Source: an uncultured Prevotella sp. (GTDB taxonomy: Bacteria; Bacteroidota; Bacteroidia; Bacteroidales; Bacteroidaceae). From it: a stretch of 47,750 nucleotides of DNA. This document shows, one piece after another, positions 1-8,926 of this stretch. Where the stretch lies: positions 1 through 47,750 of the forward strand of contig ONBC01000008.1 in NCBI GenBank assembly GCA_900315955.1, given 5' to 3'. Under the pieces are notes generated by a model. That model saw nothing but the letters and a program-made list of their open reading frames with translations, had not been told where the DNA came from and did no database searches. The position numbers were made by a program, and so were the translations under genes. How positions within the stretch are numbered: position 1 is the stretch's first letter; each line of letters starts with the position of its first letter.

Positions 1-2
1 AC

Positions 3-1325
3 TGGCGCAACGGCAACATCACGGCATACATCACGATGGTCACGGAGAACTATCGCGACTATGCCCAAAGCCGCAAGATAGACTTCACGTTCATACCTAA
101 GGAAGCGGTGGTCATGGACTTTGTGCCTGACTATATCACAAAAGTGATCAGCAACCTTCTCGCCAATGCCATCAAGTTCACACCGGAGTATGGCCGCGTG
201 GCCATCACCATGTGGCGTAAGGACGACACACTGCTGCTCGACGTCACCGACACCGGCAGAGGCATGGACAAAGACACGCTGAAACACGTTTTCGAACTGT
301 TTTACCAAGCTGAAGGCGACACCCAAAACATCGGAACCGGCATTGGACTGACACTCGTCAAGCAGATCATCGAAGCGCTCAACGGTACCATCACCGTCGA
401 GAGCACACCCGGCCAGGGCACGGCATTCCATATCAGCCTGCCCATCCACAACCATGTCAAGCAGGATGTCGGTGAGGAGAAGCCTGTTGTCGCCCTGCCC
501 GCAGAAGAGAAGGCAGAAGAGGAGCCGCACACCACCGACAGCAACAGCAACGAAAGCAACGACGATTGCCGCATCCTCGTCGTCGAGGACAACCACGACG
601 TGGCGCACTATATCGGTGCCCAACTCAAAGACAGCTATAGCATCTACTACGCCGCCAACGGTCAGGAAGGTTTGCAAAAAGCGCTCGAAACTGAACGGCC
701 TGGATCTTTGCCGGCATATACGCGGCAACGACATCATCAACCACGTGCCAATCATCATCATCTCTGCCAAGGCATCGGAAGAAGAGCGCATCAAAGGACT
801 GGAGCCGGAGCGGATGCCTACATGACCAAGCCTTTCAACACGGACGAGCTGCGCACGCGCGTCGCCAAGCTGCTCGAAAGCAGGAAGCTGATGCAGAAGA
901 AATTCGCGGCTGCCATAGAGAACACAAAGGAACTAAAAGCCAATGATGACACCACGGCGCCCAACGAGGCCGACCTGGTCTTCCTCACCAAGGTGGCTGA
1001 TGCCATCCACACGCTTCTCAACCGTAGCAAAGACACCAGCGTGACGGCCATCGCATCGATGATGTGCATGAGCAGCAGCCAGTTCTACCGCAAGATGATG
1101 GCCATCACAGGACAGACGCCGGCCGCTTATATCCAGCATATCAGAATCAAAAAGGCAAAAAAACTGCTCGACAAGAATCCGGACATGAAGCTCCTTGAGG
1201 TGGCTGCACTATGCGGCTTCGATGTCTACCCCAACTTCGTACGAACTTTCAAGAACGTGTGCGGCATCACACCGTCGGAATACCGCAAACGGCCACCGAC
1301 TTTTCACGACACTCGCAGCGTTTAG
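3..1325 (+). pseudogene. Hybrid two-component system regulator (HTCS), C-terminal part, receiver domain damaged
   Basis: The reading frame is open from the left edge, so the sensor half lies outside the window. In order it shows a histidine-kinase ATPase domain (N-box NLLANAIKF, G-boxes DTGRGM and GTGIGL), a receiver domain beginning ILVVEDN, and a C-terminal AraC-type HTH domain ending TPSEYRKR. HTCS proteins are inner-membrane glycan sensors that switch on polysaccharide-utilisation genes. The receiver domain is broken. Near 690-696 the frame shifts and the stretch that should hold the phosphoacceptor Asp (the usual D-V-M-M-P segment) is absent. Near 804-805 one base is missing (GAG-GCC read as GAGCC), which restores the frame. 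Between these points frame 1 encodes the expected receiver residues GLDLCRHIRGND and IIIISAKASEEE. As written, phosphorylation should fail; an assembly error is the alternative. No glycan genes lie immediately downstream. Confidence 0.85.
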
Positions 1326-1907
1326 GCACCGGCTTTTCACGACTTGACACGACTTATGCCCGCTACCGCTCGCTTGGGGCAGATTGTCGTGGATAGTCGT
1401 GGAAAGCCGATGCTAAAACAACGAGCCCTTGTCGGGGACAGTCGGTGCTGCCTAACGATTAGAAAGCACGTAACATTATATATCCTGACTTCGTCACTTT
1501 TCTATTAAGACCAAATACTTTCCTTGATAATCAAGCACTTGCAAGGATATTTAGGTGATATAGGGTGACGCATTGACGAAGTCAGGCGCATAATAAGAAG
1601 GAGCCGGACGACCGTGTCCTGATACATTATTTATTATATAATGACACTCGCCTGCCGCCGCGTTTGGCGGACACCAACAATAACCTTTAAGCGATGTTGG
1701 CAGAAGGAAGGCCCGTGCATGCGGCCCGAGGCTCATGACGTGCCCCTTGGTTTTTTGGAGCGACACGAAAAAGGCCGTAACTTTGCATTGTCAAAAGGAA
1801 AAACTTCTACCGAGCAAAACCGGAGAAAAGAAATGAGCGCTCACACGATCCTAAGACAATCTTAATTAACATGTTTAACCTATAACAATCTGAGAAAGGA
1901 AACAATT
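1326..1907. other. Intergenic region with dispersed repeat sequences
   Basis: I see no credible gene here. It holds a 'cacgactt' type repeat (about 1299-1400) that recurs near 28396-28490. It also holds an inverted pair, CCTGACTTCGTCA at 1484-1496 and its reverse complement at 1574-1586. The 24 bases at 1563-1586 recur identically at 28823-28846. The last 100 bases are the leader of the HU-like gene; a run reading taactttgcattg near 1780 resembles a Bacteroidetes -7 element. Confidence 0.5.
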
Positions 1908-2399
1908 ATGAGTGTACGTTTCAAAACACAGAAAATCTCCATGAAGGATTCGAGCGTCAGCGGTAAGTATTTCGGCCGCGTCGTAAGCCTCGGCCATGTC
2001 AGCACCGAGAAGCTCGCCGAAGAGATCGCTCACTCCAGCACCGTGACCAAGGCCGATATCCTCGCTGTTCTCGCAGAGCTCTCCCATGTCATCAAGGAGC
2101 ACCTCCAGAACTCGATGACCGTAGACCTCGACGGCATCGGAGCCTTCCGGGTAGGACTCAAATCCGAGCCAGCCGACGACGAGAAGTCATTTACCGCCAA
2201 CAACATCAAGCGCTTCGTGATCAACTATTCGCCCGAGGTGAAGTTCGTTGCCAGCGGAAAGGTCGGAGAGAAGGGACATCGCCTCGGCACCTTTGTCAAG
2301 ACACTGCTCGACGGGGTCACCGCTGAGCCGTTCGTGAAGACCAAGAAGGCCGCCAGCGATGCCACGACATCAACCACGCCCACAACCCCTGAGCCCTAA
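1908..2399 (+). CDS. HU-related DNA-binding protein
   Basis: This is a 163-aa protein of the HU-related family common in Bacteroidetes (TIGR01201 type), expected to bind DNA as a nucleoid-associated factor. The HU-like core spans roughly residues 1-125. It includes a helical N-terminal half (SVTKADILAVLAELS-like pattern) and the segment VDLDGIGAFRVGL, the DNA-binding beta-arm region typical of this family. The tail is a low-complexity Ala/Thr/Pro stretch. The start is supported by the purine-rich tract gagaaaggaaac just upstream of the ATG. A 34-aa smalltalk peptide gene follows, which is the usual arrangement. A second HU-like gene in the window (38828-39307) sits inside the mobile element. 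Confidence 0.88.
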   Translation: MSVRFKTQKISMKDSSVSGKYFGRVVSLGHVSTEKLAEEIAHSSTVTKADILAVLAELSHVIKEHLQNSMTVDLDGIGAFRVGLKSEPADDEKSFTANNIKRFVINYSPEVKFVASGKVGEKGHRLGTFVKTLLDGVTAEPFVKTKKAASDATTSTTPTTPEP

Positions 2400-2496
2400 G
2401 ACTGTCAAGACTGAGTATTAACCCCGTTACCCTCACCGGAAGCCTTCACCCTATGGAGAAGCAGGCGAGGGGAACCCAAACAAAACAACAAAAACT

Positions 2497-2601
2497 ATGA
2501 GTATGAACAAGAAAGAAACCTGGAAGATGATCATCAACATGCTTATCTCCATTCTGACTGCTATAGCCACGACGTTCGGCCTGACATCGTGCGGAATATA
2601 A
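2497..2601 (+). CDS. Smalltalk protein (34-aa peptide)
   Basis: A 34-codon frame begins with Met-Ser-Met-Asn-Lys-Lys-Glu-Thr-Trp-Lys and ends TSCGI. It has a charged N-terminus with the KKETWKM motif, then a hydrophobic segment with ILTAIATTFG. This matches the small 'smalltalk' proteins found next to HU-related genes across Bacteroides and Prevotella; their function is unknown. It lies 97 bp after the HU-like gene, on the same strand and probably in the same transcript, and is followed by a hairpin. The hydrophobic segment could place it in the inner membrane; the single Cys near the end is typical of the family. Confidence 0.85.
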   Translation: MSMNKKETWKMIINMLISILTAIATTFGLTSCGI

Positions 2602-2614
2602 AAGGCAGATAAGC

Positions 2615-2653
2615 AAATCCGCCGCTTCCCAATTGAGAAACGGCGGATCTTTG
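2615..2653 (+). terminator. Stem-loop after the HU-like/smalltalk pair
   Basis: ATCCGCCG at 2617-2624 pairs with CGGCGGAT at 2641-2648 around a 16-base loop, followed by ctttgtgtg. The position 14 bases after the smalltalk stop fits a terminator. The T tract is weak. Confidence 0.6.
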
Positions 2654-2677
2654 TGTGTAAGCCAAAAACTTAAAAGG

Positions 2678-2752
2678 TAGGGACAATCGGGCTCGAACCG
2701 ATGACCTCTGCAATGTGACTGCAGCGCTCTAAACCAACTGGGCTATGCCCCT
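2678..2752 (-). tRNA. tRNA-Val (anticodon CAC)
   Basis: Read on the minus strand, the 75 bases fold as a full cloverleaf. The acceptor is AGGGGCA/TGTCCCT with discriminator A, the D-arm contains AGTTGG, and the anticodon stem is CTGCA/TGCAG. The T-arm is ATCGG-TTCGAGC-CCGAT. The seven-base anticodon loop GTCACAT places U33 before CAC, which reads GUG valine codons. No CCA is encoded. Confidence 0.85.
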
Positions 2753-2865
2753 ATTAATTTTGTTGCGAGTGCAAAGGTACATGTTTTTTTATTGCCTGCC
2801 AAATTTTTCACCAATTTTTTGTTCATGAAGAATCAAAAAAGGCACAAAAAAATATCTCCAATTCG

Positions 2866-2896
2866 TTTGATAATTCAAATAAATAACGTAACTTTG
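2866..2896 (+). promoter_or_regulatory. Promoter of the rubredoxin/flavodiiron operon
   Basis: TTTG at 2866-2869 and TAACTTTG at 2889-2896 are separated by 19 bases, matching the Bacteroidetes housekeeping consensus. The start codon is 42 bases downstream. Confidence 0.75.
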
Positions 2897-2938
2897 CAAA
2901 GTCAATATTGCAATTATTTCAATTCAAACATCACGAGT

Positions 2939-3100
2939 ATGAAAAAGTATGTATGCACAGTATGCGGATGGGTTTACGACCCCGCAAAAGGTGATCCCGA
3001 TAACGGTATTCAACCAGGAACAGCATTTGAAGATCTTCCCGAAGACTGGACTTGTCCGGAGTGTGGCGTAGGCAAGGAAGACTTTGAGCCGGAGGACTAA
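2939..3100 (+). CDS. Rubredoxin
   Basis: This 53-aa protein has the two knuckles that hold one iron atom: C-T-V-C-G near the N-terminus and C-P-E-C-G near residue 40. Between them lies the usual [12 protein letters not shown]...F-E-D-L-P-E-D-W stretch, so the length and sequence are complete for the family. It is a cytoplasmic one-electron carrier. The chosen ATG opens directly onto KKYVCTVCG; a longer upstream frame would cross the promoter. The flavodiiron gene begins 3 bases after its stop. The two are therefore surely co-transcribed, with rubredoxin as the likely electron donor. Confidence 0.95.
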   Translation: MKKYVCTVCGWVYDPAKGDPDNGIQPGTAFEDLPEDWTCPECGVGKEDFEPED

Positions 3101-3103
3101 GCC

Positions 3104-4279
3104 GTGAAGAAGCTTACGGATAAAGTGTCGTGGGTCGGCAAAGTCGACTGGGAGCTCAAGCACTTCCACGGCGACGAGCTGTCCACCCACTTCGGATCAA
3201 GCTATAACGCTTACCTCATTCAGGACGAAAAGAATGTGCTCATAGACACCGTCTGGACGCCCTATGACCATGAGTTTGTGGCACATCTCGCCGAGGCCAT
3301 CGACCTCCACGATATCGACTATATCGTGATGAACCACAACGAGAACGACCACTCCGGCGCGCTGCCGGCTCTGATGAAGCTCATCCCCAACACGCCGATC
3401 TACTGCACGCGGCAAGGCGCACAGATCTTGCGTGGCCTCTATCACGAGGAGTACAACTTCGTCACCGTCAAGCAAGGCGACACGCTGAACATCGGTGAGA
3501 ACACGCTGCACTTCATCGAAGCGCCGATGTGCCACTGGCCCGACACAATGATGACCTATGCCGACAAGGAGCAGATACTCTTCTCCAACGATGTCTTCGG
3601 TCAGCATTATGCCACGGAGAGTCTCTACGACGACACGGTGAACCAGCGCGATCTTTTCCGCGAGGCTGAGAAATATTACGCCAACATTCTCAACATCTAC
3701 AACCCCAACGTCAAACGGAAGGTTGACGAGCTGGTGAAAAAGAATCTGCCGCTAAAGATGATCGCTCCCTCGCACGGAGCCATCTGGACCGATCATATCA
3801 AAGATATCCTGGATTGCTACCAGAAATGGGACGTCAACTATCAGGAAGACCAGATCACGATCATCTACGACACGATGTGGCAGGCTACACGCCGTATGGC
3901 CGAAGCCATCGCCGACGGCATTCGTGCCGCACGTCCCCAGACACGCGTCGTGCTCATGAACGCCACAAAGGACGACAAGAACGACATACTCCTGGAGACC
4001 TTCCACTCGCGCGAGATTCTCGTAGGCTGTCCTACCGTCAACCTCGGCATGACTTATGCCATTGCCGGTATCCTGGAGATGATCCACGGCATGCGGTTCA
4101 AAGGCAAGAAGGCTGCCGTCTTCTCGAGCTTCGGCTGGGGCGGCGGCGCGGAGAAGCGCATCCAACAGCGTTTGGAGGAAGCCGGATTCGAGATCGCGGC
4201 GCAACCGCTCAAGGTGAAATGGGCTCCCGACAGCGACGCTGAGAAGGAATGCCGCGAATGGGGCAAGGCGCTCTGCTGA
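3104..4279 (+). CDS. A-type flavodiiron protein (O2/NO reductase)
   Basis: This 391-aa protein has two domains. The N-terminal metallo-beta-lactamase-like domain carries the di-iron ligands: H78-x-E80-x-D82-H83, H144 (MCHWPD), D163 (SNDVFG) and H224 (PSHG). From about residue 250 a flavodoxin domain binds FMN (IIYDTMWQATRRMA; SSFGWGGGAEK). The family reduces O2 to water and/or NO to N2O in the cytoplasm of anaerobes. The GTG start at 3104 is preceded by ggaggac inside the end of the rubredoxin gene, which supports translational coupling. A strong terminator follows at 4339. There is no fused rubredoxin or flavin reductase domain, so the separate rubredoxin upstream probably supplies electrons. 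Confidence 0.93.
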   Translation: MKKLTDKVSWVGKVDWELKHFHGDELSTHFGSSYNAYLIQDEKNVLIDTVWTPYDHEFVAHLAEAIDLHDIDYIVMNHNENDHSGALPALMKLIPNTPIYCTRQGAQILRGLYHEEYNFVTVKQGDTLNIGENTLHFIEAPMCHWPDTMMTYADKEQILFSNDVFGQHYATESLYDDTVNQRDLFREAEKYYANILNIYNPNVKRKVDELVKKNLPLKMIAPSHGAIWTDHIKDILDCYQKWDVNYQEDQITIIYDTMWQATRRMAEAIADGIRAARPQTRVVLMNATKDDKNDILLETFHSREILVGCPTVNLGMTYAIAGILEMIHGMRFKGKKAAVFSSFGWGGGAEKRIQQRLEEAGFEIAAQPLKVKWAPDSDAEKECREWGKALC

Positions 4280-4338
4280 ACGCCGCGACTTCCATTCAGG
4301 ATGAAGAATCATTGAGAAAGAAACGACTGAGATATATT

Positions 4339-4371
4339 AGGGCGGTTCCCACAGCAGGAACCGCCCTTTTA
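4339..4371 (+). terminator. Rho-independent terminator of the flavodiiron operon
   Basis: AGGGCGGTTCC (4339-4349) pairs perfectly with GGAACCGCCCT (4357-4367) around a 7-base loop and is followed by TTT. Its position argues that the next gene starts downstream, at 4384. Confidence 0.9.
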
Positions 4372-4383
4372 AGTAACGACAAA

Positions 4384-5874
4384 ATGAACATAACCTACAG
4401 GAAAGCCTTCTCTCTTTGGCTCTACCTTCTGTTTGTTTTCGCAAGCTGTGGCAACAAGCCGAAAGCCGTTCACCGGGTGAACGACTTGCCAGGGAGCAAG
4501 ATCGGCGTGCAGCTCGGTACCACGGCCGACACGAAGGTGTCGGGAATGGAGCATGACAAGGCCGGCACACAGATTGAACGGTTCACGAAGACCGCCGACG
4601 CCGTTCAGGCGCTGCTCCAGGGCAAGCTGAGCTGCGTCGTGGAGGACGAGCAGCCGGCGCGCGCCTTCGTCAGTCAGAACGAGGGGCTCGCCATCCTTCC
4701 ACAGGCCTACAGCCGGGAGGACTATGCCTTCTGCGTGGCAAAAGGGCGGCGCGACCTCACGGAACGCATCAACCACGCCCTGACGCTGCTTCGCAATGAC
4801 GGAACCCTCGAAGCCATCGTCAGCCGACATATCAAGGACAAGATCGGGGTAGCTTACCAGCCCAAGGCCATCGGCAGGCCCAACGGACGGCTCGTCGTGG
4901 CAACGAACGCCACGTTCCAGCCGTACGAATATTATGAGAACGGGCGTGTCGTCGGCATAGACATCGACATCATGCAGGCCGTGGCCGACGTACTCGGCAT
5001 GACGCTGCAGGTGGAGGACATGAACTTCGATGCCGTCGTGACCTCTGTCCAGACGGGCAAGGCCGATGTCGGCGCGGCGGCTCTGACGGTGACGCCCGAC
5101 CGGCTGCGCAACGTGAACTTCACCCTCCCCTACGCCCGGAGCCGGCAGGTCATCATCGTGAAGAGTCAGAAAACCACAGCCAGGCAGCAGAGCCTCGCGC
5201 AGAAGTTTCGGCAAGACTTTGTCGTGGAGGGCCGTTACCTCTATCTGCTGCAAGGCCTGGGCAACACGATCATCATCACCCTTTTCGCCATCCTCATCTC
5301 CCTCTGCCTCGGATCGCTCATCGCCATCGTGCGCACGACGCATGACCGCACGGGGCGTTACACCATCCTCAACGCCCTGTGCAAGTTCTACCTTGTCATC
5401 ATCCGCGGCACGCCGACGATGGTACAGCTCCTCATCATCTATTATGTCATCTTCGCTGCCGCCGACGTGAGCAAGGTGCTTGTGGCCATCGTGGCTTTCG
5501 GCCTCAACTCAGCGGCTTACATGGCAGAGGTGGTGCGTGGCGGCATCATGTCCATCGACCGCGGGCAGCATGAGGCCGGACGGTCGTTAGGACTGAGCTA
5601 CAGCCAGACAATGCGCCTCATCATCCTACCGCAGGCGTTCAAGAACGTGCTGCCCGCCATCGGCAATGAGCTCATCACGCTCCTCAAAGAGACATCGATC
5701 AGCGGATATATCGGACTTGTCGACCTGACAAAAGGCAGCGACATCATCCGAAGCATTACCTACGACGCCATCCTGCCCTTAGGAGTCGTGGCGATCATCT
5801 ACCTCACCATCGTGCTCTCGCTCTCGTCAGCGGTCAGTGCCGTAGAAAAGAAACTCAGGAAAAATGAAAGATAA
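4384..5874 (+). CDS. Amino-acid ABC transporter, substrate-binding domain fused to permease
   Basis: This 496-aa protein couples solute capture and membrane transport of a polar amino acid or similar solute. An N-terminal signal with Cys22 (FASC) suggests a lipoprotein or membrane anchor. Residues 36-155 resemble the second half of a family-3 binding protein ([23 protein letters not shown]). Residues 168-260 resemble the first half ([34 protein letters not shown]). The lobe order is thus swapped relative to the usual protein. From about 285 to the end lies a HisM/GlnP-type permease with several membrane helices and the motif [22 protein letters not shown]. The frame extends up to 4249, but the terminator at 4339-4371 and the signal sequence favour ATG 4384. 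It overlaps the ATPase gene by 11 bases. Confidence 0.85.
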   Translation: MNITYRKAFSLWLYLLFVFASCGNKPKAVHRVNDLPGSKIGVQLGTTADTKVSGMEHDKAGTQIERFTKTADAVQALLQGKLSCVVEDEQPARAFVSQNEGLAILPQAYSREDYAFCVAKGRRDLTERINHALTLLRNDGTLEAIVSRHIKDKIGVAYQPKAIGRPNGRLVVATNATFQPYEYYENGRVVGIDIDIMQAVADVLGMTLQVEDMNFDAVVTSVQTGKADVGAAALTVTPDRLRNVNFTLPYARSRQVIIVKSQKTTARQQSLAQKFRQDFVVEGRYLYLLQGLGNTIIITLFAILISLCLGSLIAIVRTTHDRTGRYTILNALCKFYLVIIRGTPTMVQLLIIYYVIFAAADVSKVLVAIVAFGLNSAAYMAEVVRGGIMSIDRGQHEAGRSLGLSYSQTMRLIILPQAFKNVLPAIGNELITLLKETSISGYIGLVDLTKGSDIIRSITYDAILPLGVVAIIYLTIVLSLSSAVSAVEKKLRKNER

Positions 5875-6643
5875 CAAAAAGATGATTGACAACCACCCCA
5901 CTGAACAGAACCACAAGGGGAAGACGCTCATCAGCGTGAAGCACCTCTGCAAGGCTTTCGGCGACCATGTCGTGCTCCGCGACATCAGCACGACAATCAA
6001 CGTGGGCGAGGTCGTGGCCATCATCGGGCCATCGGGCTGTGGCAAGTCGACATTCCTCCGCAGCCTGAACCTCCTCGAGCGTCCTACCTCCGGCACGATC
6101 CTCTTCGAGGGGACAGACATCACCTCACCGGAAATAGACATCAACAAGATGCGGGAGCGCATTGGCATGGTGTTCCAGCAGTTCAACCTCTTCCCGAACA
6201 TGACGATCCGACGGAACATCATGCTCGCCCCTGTCACGTTGGGAAAGATGTCGAAGCAGGAAGCTTCGGCAACGGCCGACCGACTGCTCGAGCGCGTGGG
6301 ACTGGCTGACAAGGCAGAAGAGTGGCCCGACAGTCTCTCGGGCGGTCAGCGCCAGCGGGTCGCCATAGCCCGGGCATTAGCCATGAACCCCGACGTGATG
6401 CTCTTCGACGAACCGACATCAGCCCTCGACCCGGAAATGGTAGGCGAGGTGTTGCAGATCATGCGCGACCTGGCACACGACGGCATGACGATGGTCGTAG
6501 TGACCCACGAGATGTCGTTTGCCCGTGATGTCGCTTCCCGCGTCCTCTTCTTCAATGGCGGTGTCATCGAAGAGGAGGGGCTGCCCGATGCAGTCTTCGG
6601 CAACCCGAAGTCGGAACGGCTCAAGGCGTTTCTCAAAGCATAG
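5864..6643 (+). CDS. Amino-acid ABC transporter ATP-binding protein (GlnQ type)
   Basis: This 259-aa ATPase has Walker [10 protein letters not shown] at residues 55-63, a Q-loop VFQQFNLF, the signature LSGGQRQR, Walker [13 protein letters not shown] and the switch His in VVTHEM. It powers the permease/binding fusion encoded just upstream, with which it overlaps by 11 bases, so the pair forms one complete transporter. The substrate is not certain; the family handles glutamine, glutamate, arginine, cystine and related solutes. The N-terminal 20 residues before the ABC core are polar and could be shorter if translation starts at the Met at residue 7. Confidence 0.93.
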   Translation: MKDNKKMIDNHPTEQNHKGKTLISVKHLCKAFGDHVVLRDISTTINVGEVVAIIGPSGCGKSTFLRSLNLLERPTSGTILFEGTDITSPEIDINKMRERIGMVFQQFNLFPNMTIRRNIMLAPVTLGKMSKQEASATADRLLERVGLADKAEEWPDSLSGGQRQRVAIARALAMNPDVMLFDEPTSALDPEMVGEVLQIMRDLAHDGMTMVVVTHEMSFARDVASRVLFFNGGVIEEEGLPDAVFGNPKSERLKAFLKA

Positions 6644-6978
6644 GGCTATACCGGAAGGAATTCGCTGGACAGTGACCGGAAACGGCACGGATCTTAAAGA
6701 TGGTTATCCATTTCTCTCAGGAATTTGTTCAGAAAGAAAGTAAGGAAACAAGGAAACGTATAGAATCGTCCGTTGAACCCAATGACGGATAGATTCTGTT
6801 CCCCTATCTGTCGTGCTCCTCTAAAGGCCAAAGGCCTCTCAGCGATCTCAGCCTCTCACACGTATCAGCTCTGCGGCCCAATAAACTCTGCAGCTCTGCG
6901 CGAGAAAACAACTCCCAACTAAACAACTCCTAACTAAACAACTCCTAACTAAACAACTCCCAACTAAATAACTCCTAA
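6644..6978. other. Intergenic region between convergent glnQ-type gene and asnB
   Basis: No gene is visible. Bases 6865-6905 carry a ctctgcggcccaataaactctg-like repeat that recurs near 28199-28265 and 28681-28730. The end closest to asnB is a tandem repeat, described separately. Confidence 0.5.
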
Positions 6979-6983
6979 CTATT
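6909..6983. repeat. 15-bp tandem repeat abutting the asnB stop codon
   Basis: Four near-identical units of CAACTCCYAACTAAA plus a diverged fifth run from 6909 to about 6983. The array overlaps the last codons of asnB on the minus strand. In the asnB mRNA sense it reads TTTAGTTAGGAGTTG, a Shine-Dalgarno-like and stop-rich sequence. The same AACTCCT core builds the array after kduI. Confidence 0.85.
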
Positions 6984-8673
6984 CATGAATGTCTTTCACG
7001 GCTCTTCCCGAAGGCTCGTTCATGTTCTTGAAGGCGGCATCCCAAGCAAGGGCCTCAGCCGTAGAGCAAGCGACACTCGGCACGCTCGGTACAGAACGGG
7101 CGGCGCTGTCAGAGGGGAAGTGCTCGGCGAAGATCGAACGATAATAATACTCCTCCTTGTTGCGCGGCGGATTGATGGGGAAACGCTCGGCGGCATGCGC
7201 CATCTGCTCGTCGCTCACCGCCGATGCCGTCACTTCCTTCAGAGTGTCGATCCAGGAGTAGCCCACACCGTCGGAGAATTGTTCCTTTTGTCGCCATGCA
7301 ATCTCTTCCGGCAGCATGTCGGAGAAGGCATCGCGCACCACCTTCTTCTCTATCTCCTTGCCCGGGCACATCTTGTAACTCGGATCGATGGTCATGGCCA
7401 CATCGAGGAACTCCTTGTCGAGGAACGGCACACGCCCCTCCACGCCCCAGGCAGCGAGACTCTTGTTGGCGCGCAGACAGTCGTACTGGTAGAGCTTCGA
7501 CAGTTTGCGCACTGTCTCCTTGTGGAACTCCTCCGGCGACGGAGCCTTGTGGAAATAGAGATAGCCACCGAAGATCTCGTCGGCTCCCTCACCCGAGAGC
7601 ACCATCTTGATGCCCATCGATTTGATGACACGCGCTAAGAGGTACATCGGCGTAGAGGCACGCACGGTCGTGACATCGTAAGTCTCAATGAAATAGATGA
7701 CATCGCGGATGGCATCGAGACCTTCCTGGATGGTATAGTTGATCTCATGATGCACGGTACCGATATAGTCAGCCACGAGCTTTGCCTTGGCTAAGTCGGG
7801 AGCGCCTTTCAGGCCGACGGCGAAGCTGTGGAGCCTCGGCCACCAGGCCGGCGACGTGCTGTCGGTCTCCACGCGCTTCCCTGCGTAACGGGCTGCGATG
7901 GCGGAGATGACACTCGAGTCGAGACCGCCGGAGAGCAGCACGCCGTAAGGCACGTCACTCATGAGCTGACGCTTCACGGCTCCCATGAGGCTCTGGCGAA
8001 TCTCCTCCACCGCCTGACCATAGGACACCTCACTCTTGGGACGGGTCTTGCCTTCCATCCACGAGCGTGAATACCAGCGCTGCATGCCCTTGTCGGCCTC
8101 CTTGCTCCAATAGTAATGACCGGGGAGGAACTGCTCGTAACGGTCGCACTGTCCTTCGAGGGCCTTGAGCTCTGAGGCGACATACACCTTGCCGTCGCGG
8201 TCGTAGCCTATATAAAGAGGTATGACACCGATGGGGTCGCGGGCCACAAAGAACGATCCGTCCTCCACGTCGTAGAGCGCAAAGGCAAAGATGCCGGAGA
8301 GCTTCTCGAGAAGCGACACCGGCGAAGCCTGCCTGTTGCCCGACTTCCATTCTCGATAGAGGGCGAGGATGACCTCACAGTCGGAACCGGTCTGATACTG
8401 GTACTCCTTCGTCGTAGCACGGATGTCCTTATGGTTGTAGATCTCGCCATTGACGGCGAGCACCTGCTTCTTGTCAGGCGCGAAAAGGGGCTGGCGGCCG
8501 CTCTCGGGATCAACGATGGACAGACGCTCATGACAAAGAATGGCCGTGGGGCCTGTATAGATACCGCTCCAGTCGGGACCGCGGTGACGAATCTTCTGAC
8601 TCATGCGGAGCGCTTTCTGACGAAGCTCCGGTGTCTGCTCCTGAATATTGAATATTCCTACAATTCCACACAT
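6979..8673 (-). CDS. asnB: Asparagine synthase (glutamine-hydrolysing)
   Basis: This 564-aa enzyme converts aspartate, glutamine and ATP to asparagine in the cytoplasm. The N-terminal class II glutamine amidotransferase domain starts with the nucleophile Cys2 (MCGIVGIF) and includes RLSIVDPESGRQP and NGEIYNH. The synthetase domain has the ATP-pyrophosphatase loop LLSGGLDSS and the later segment VLSGEGADE. The length is normal for bacterial AsnB. It is preceded by its own promoter-like element and separated from susD by a strong hairpin, so it is probably monocistronic. The C-terminal tail is poorly conserved and runs into the tandem repeat. Confidence 0.95.
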   Translation of the reverse strand: MCGIVGIFNIQEQTPELRQKALRMSQKIRHRGPDWSGIYTGPTAILCHERLSIVDPESGRQPLFAPDKKQVLAVNGEIYNHKDIRATTKEYQYQTGSDCEVILALYREWKSGNRQASPVSLLEKLSGIFAFALYDVEDGSFFVARDPIGVIPLYIGYDRDGKVYVASELKALEGQCDRYEQFLPGHYYWSKEADKGMQRWYSRSWMEGKTRPKSEVSYGQAVEEIRQSLMGAVKRQLMSDVPYGVLLSGGLDSSVISAIAARYAGKRVETDSTSPAWWPRLHSFAVGLKGAPDLAKAKLVADYIGTVHHEINYTIQEGLDAIRDVIYFIETYDVTTVRASTPMYLLARVIKSMGIKMVLSGEGADEIFGGYLYFHKAPSPEEFHKETVRKLSKLYQYDCLRANKSLAAWGVEGRVPFLDKEFLDVAMTIDPSYKMCPGKEIEKKVVRDAFSDMLPEEIAWRQKEQFSDGVGYSWIDTLKEVTASAVSDEQMAHAAERFPINPPRNKEEYYYRSIFAEHFPSDSAARSVPSVPSVACSTAEALAWDAAFKNMNEPSGRAVKDIHE

Positions 8674-8726
8674 AATCTCTTTCTCTATTTATAAAACCTA
8701 TGTTACTTACTTATTGGTTGTGCTTG

Positions 8727-8757
8727 CAAAATTACAACATTAATGGATAACCAACAA
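8727..8757 (-). promoter_or_regulatory. Promoter of asnB
   Basis: On the minus strand, TTG (complement of 8755-8757) and TAATTTTG (complement of 8727-8734) are 20 bases apart. That fits the Bacteroidetes consensus and leaves about 50 bases of leader before the ATG. Confidence 0.6.
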
Positions 8758-8817
8758 GCAAAACGACAATTATTTTATAAGAAATGTGACGTTTTGTATA
8801 TTATGAAGAAATAAAAG

Positions 8818-8865
8818 TCCCTGCAACAGAGACAATATCTACAAAGATTGACTTTGTTGCAGGGA
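8818..8865 (-). terminator. Terminator of the susCD operon
   Basis: TCCCTGCAACA at 8818-8828 pairs perfectly with TGTTGCAGGGA at 8855-8865. Read on the minus strand, the stem is followed by cttttatttctt. It lies about 60 bases past the susD stop. The plus strand also has a T tract after it. Confidence 0.8.
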
Positions 8866-8926
8866 TCTTTTCCTTTTTTCAAGGGTTATTCTCCTTTTTT
8901 AGGATTGCTACCGCTTATGCGGAACC

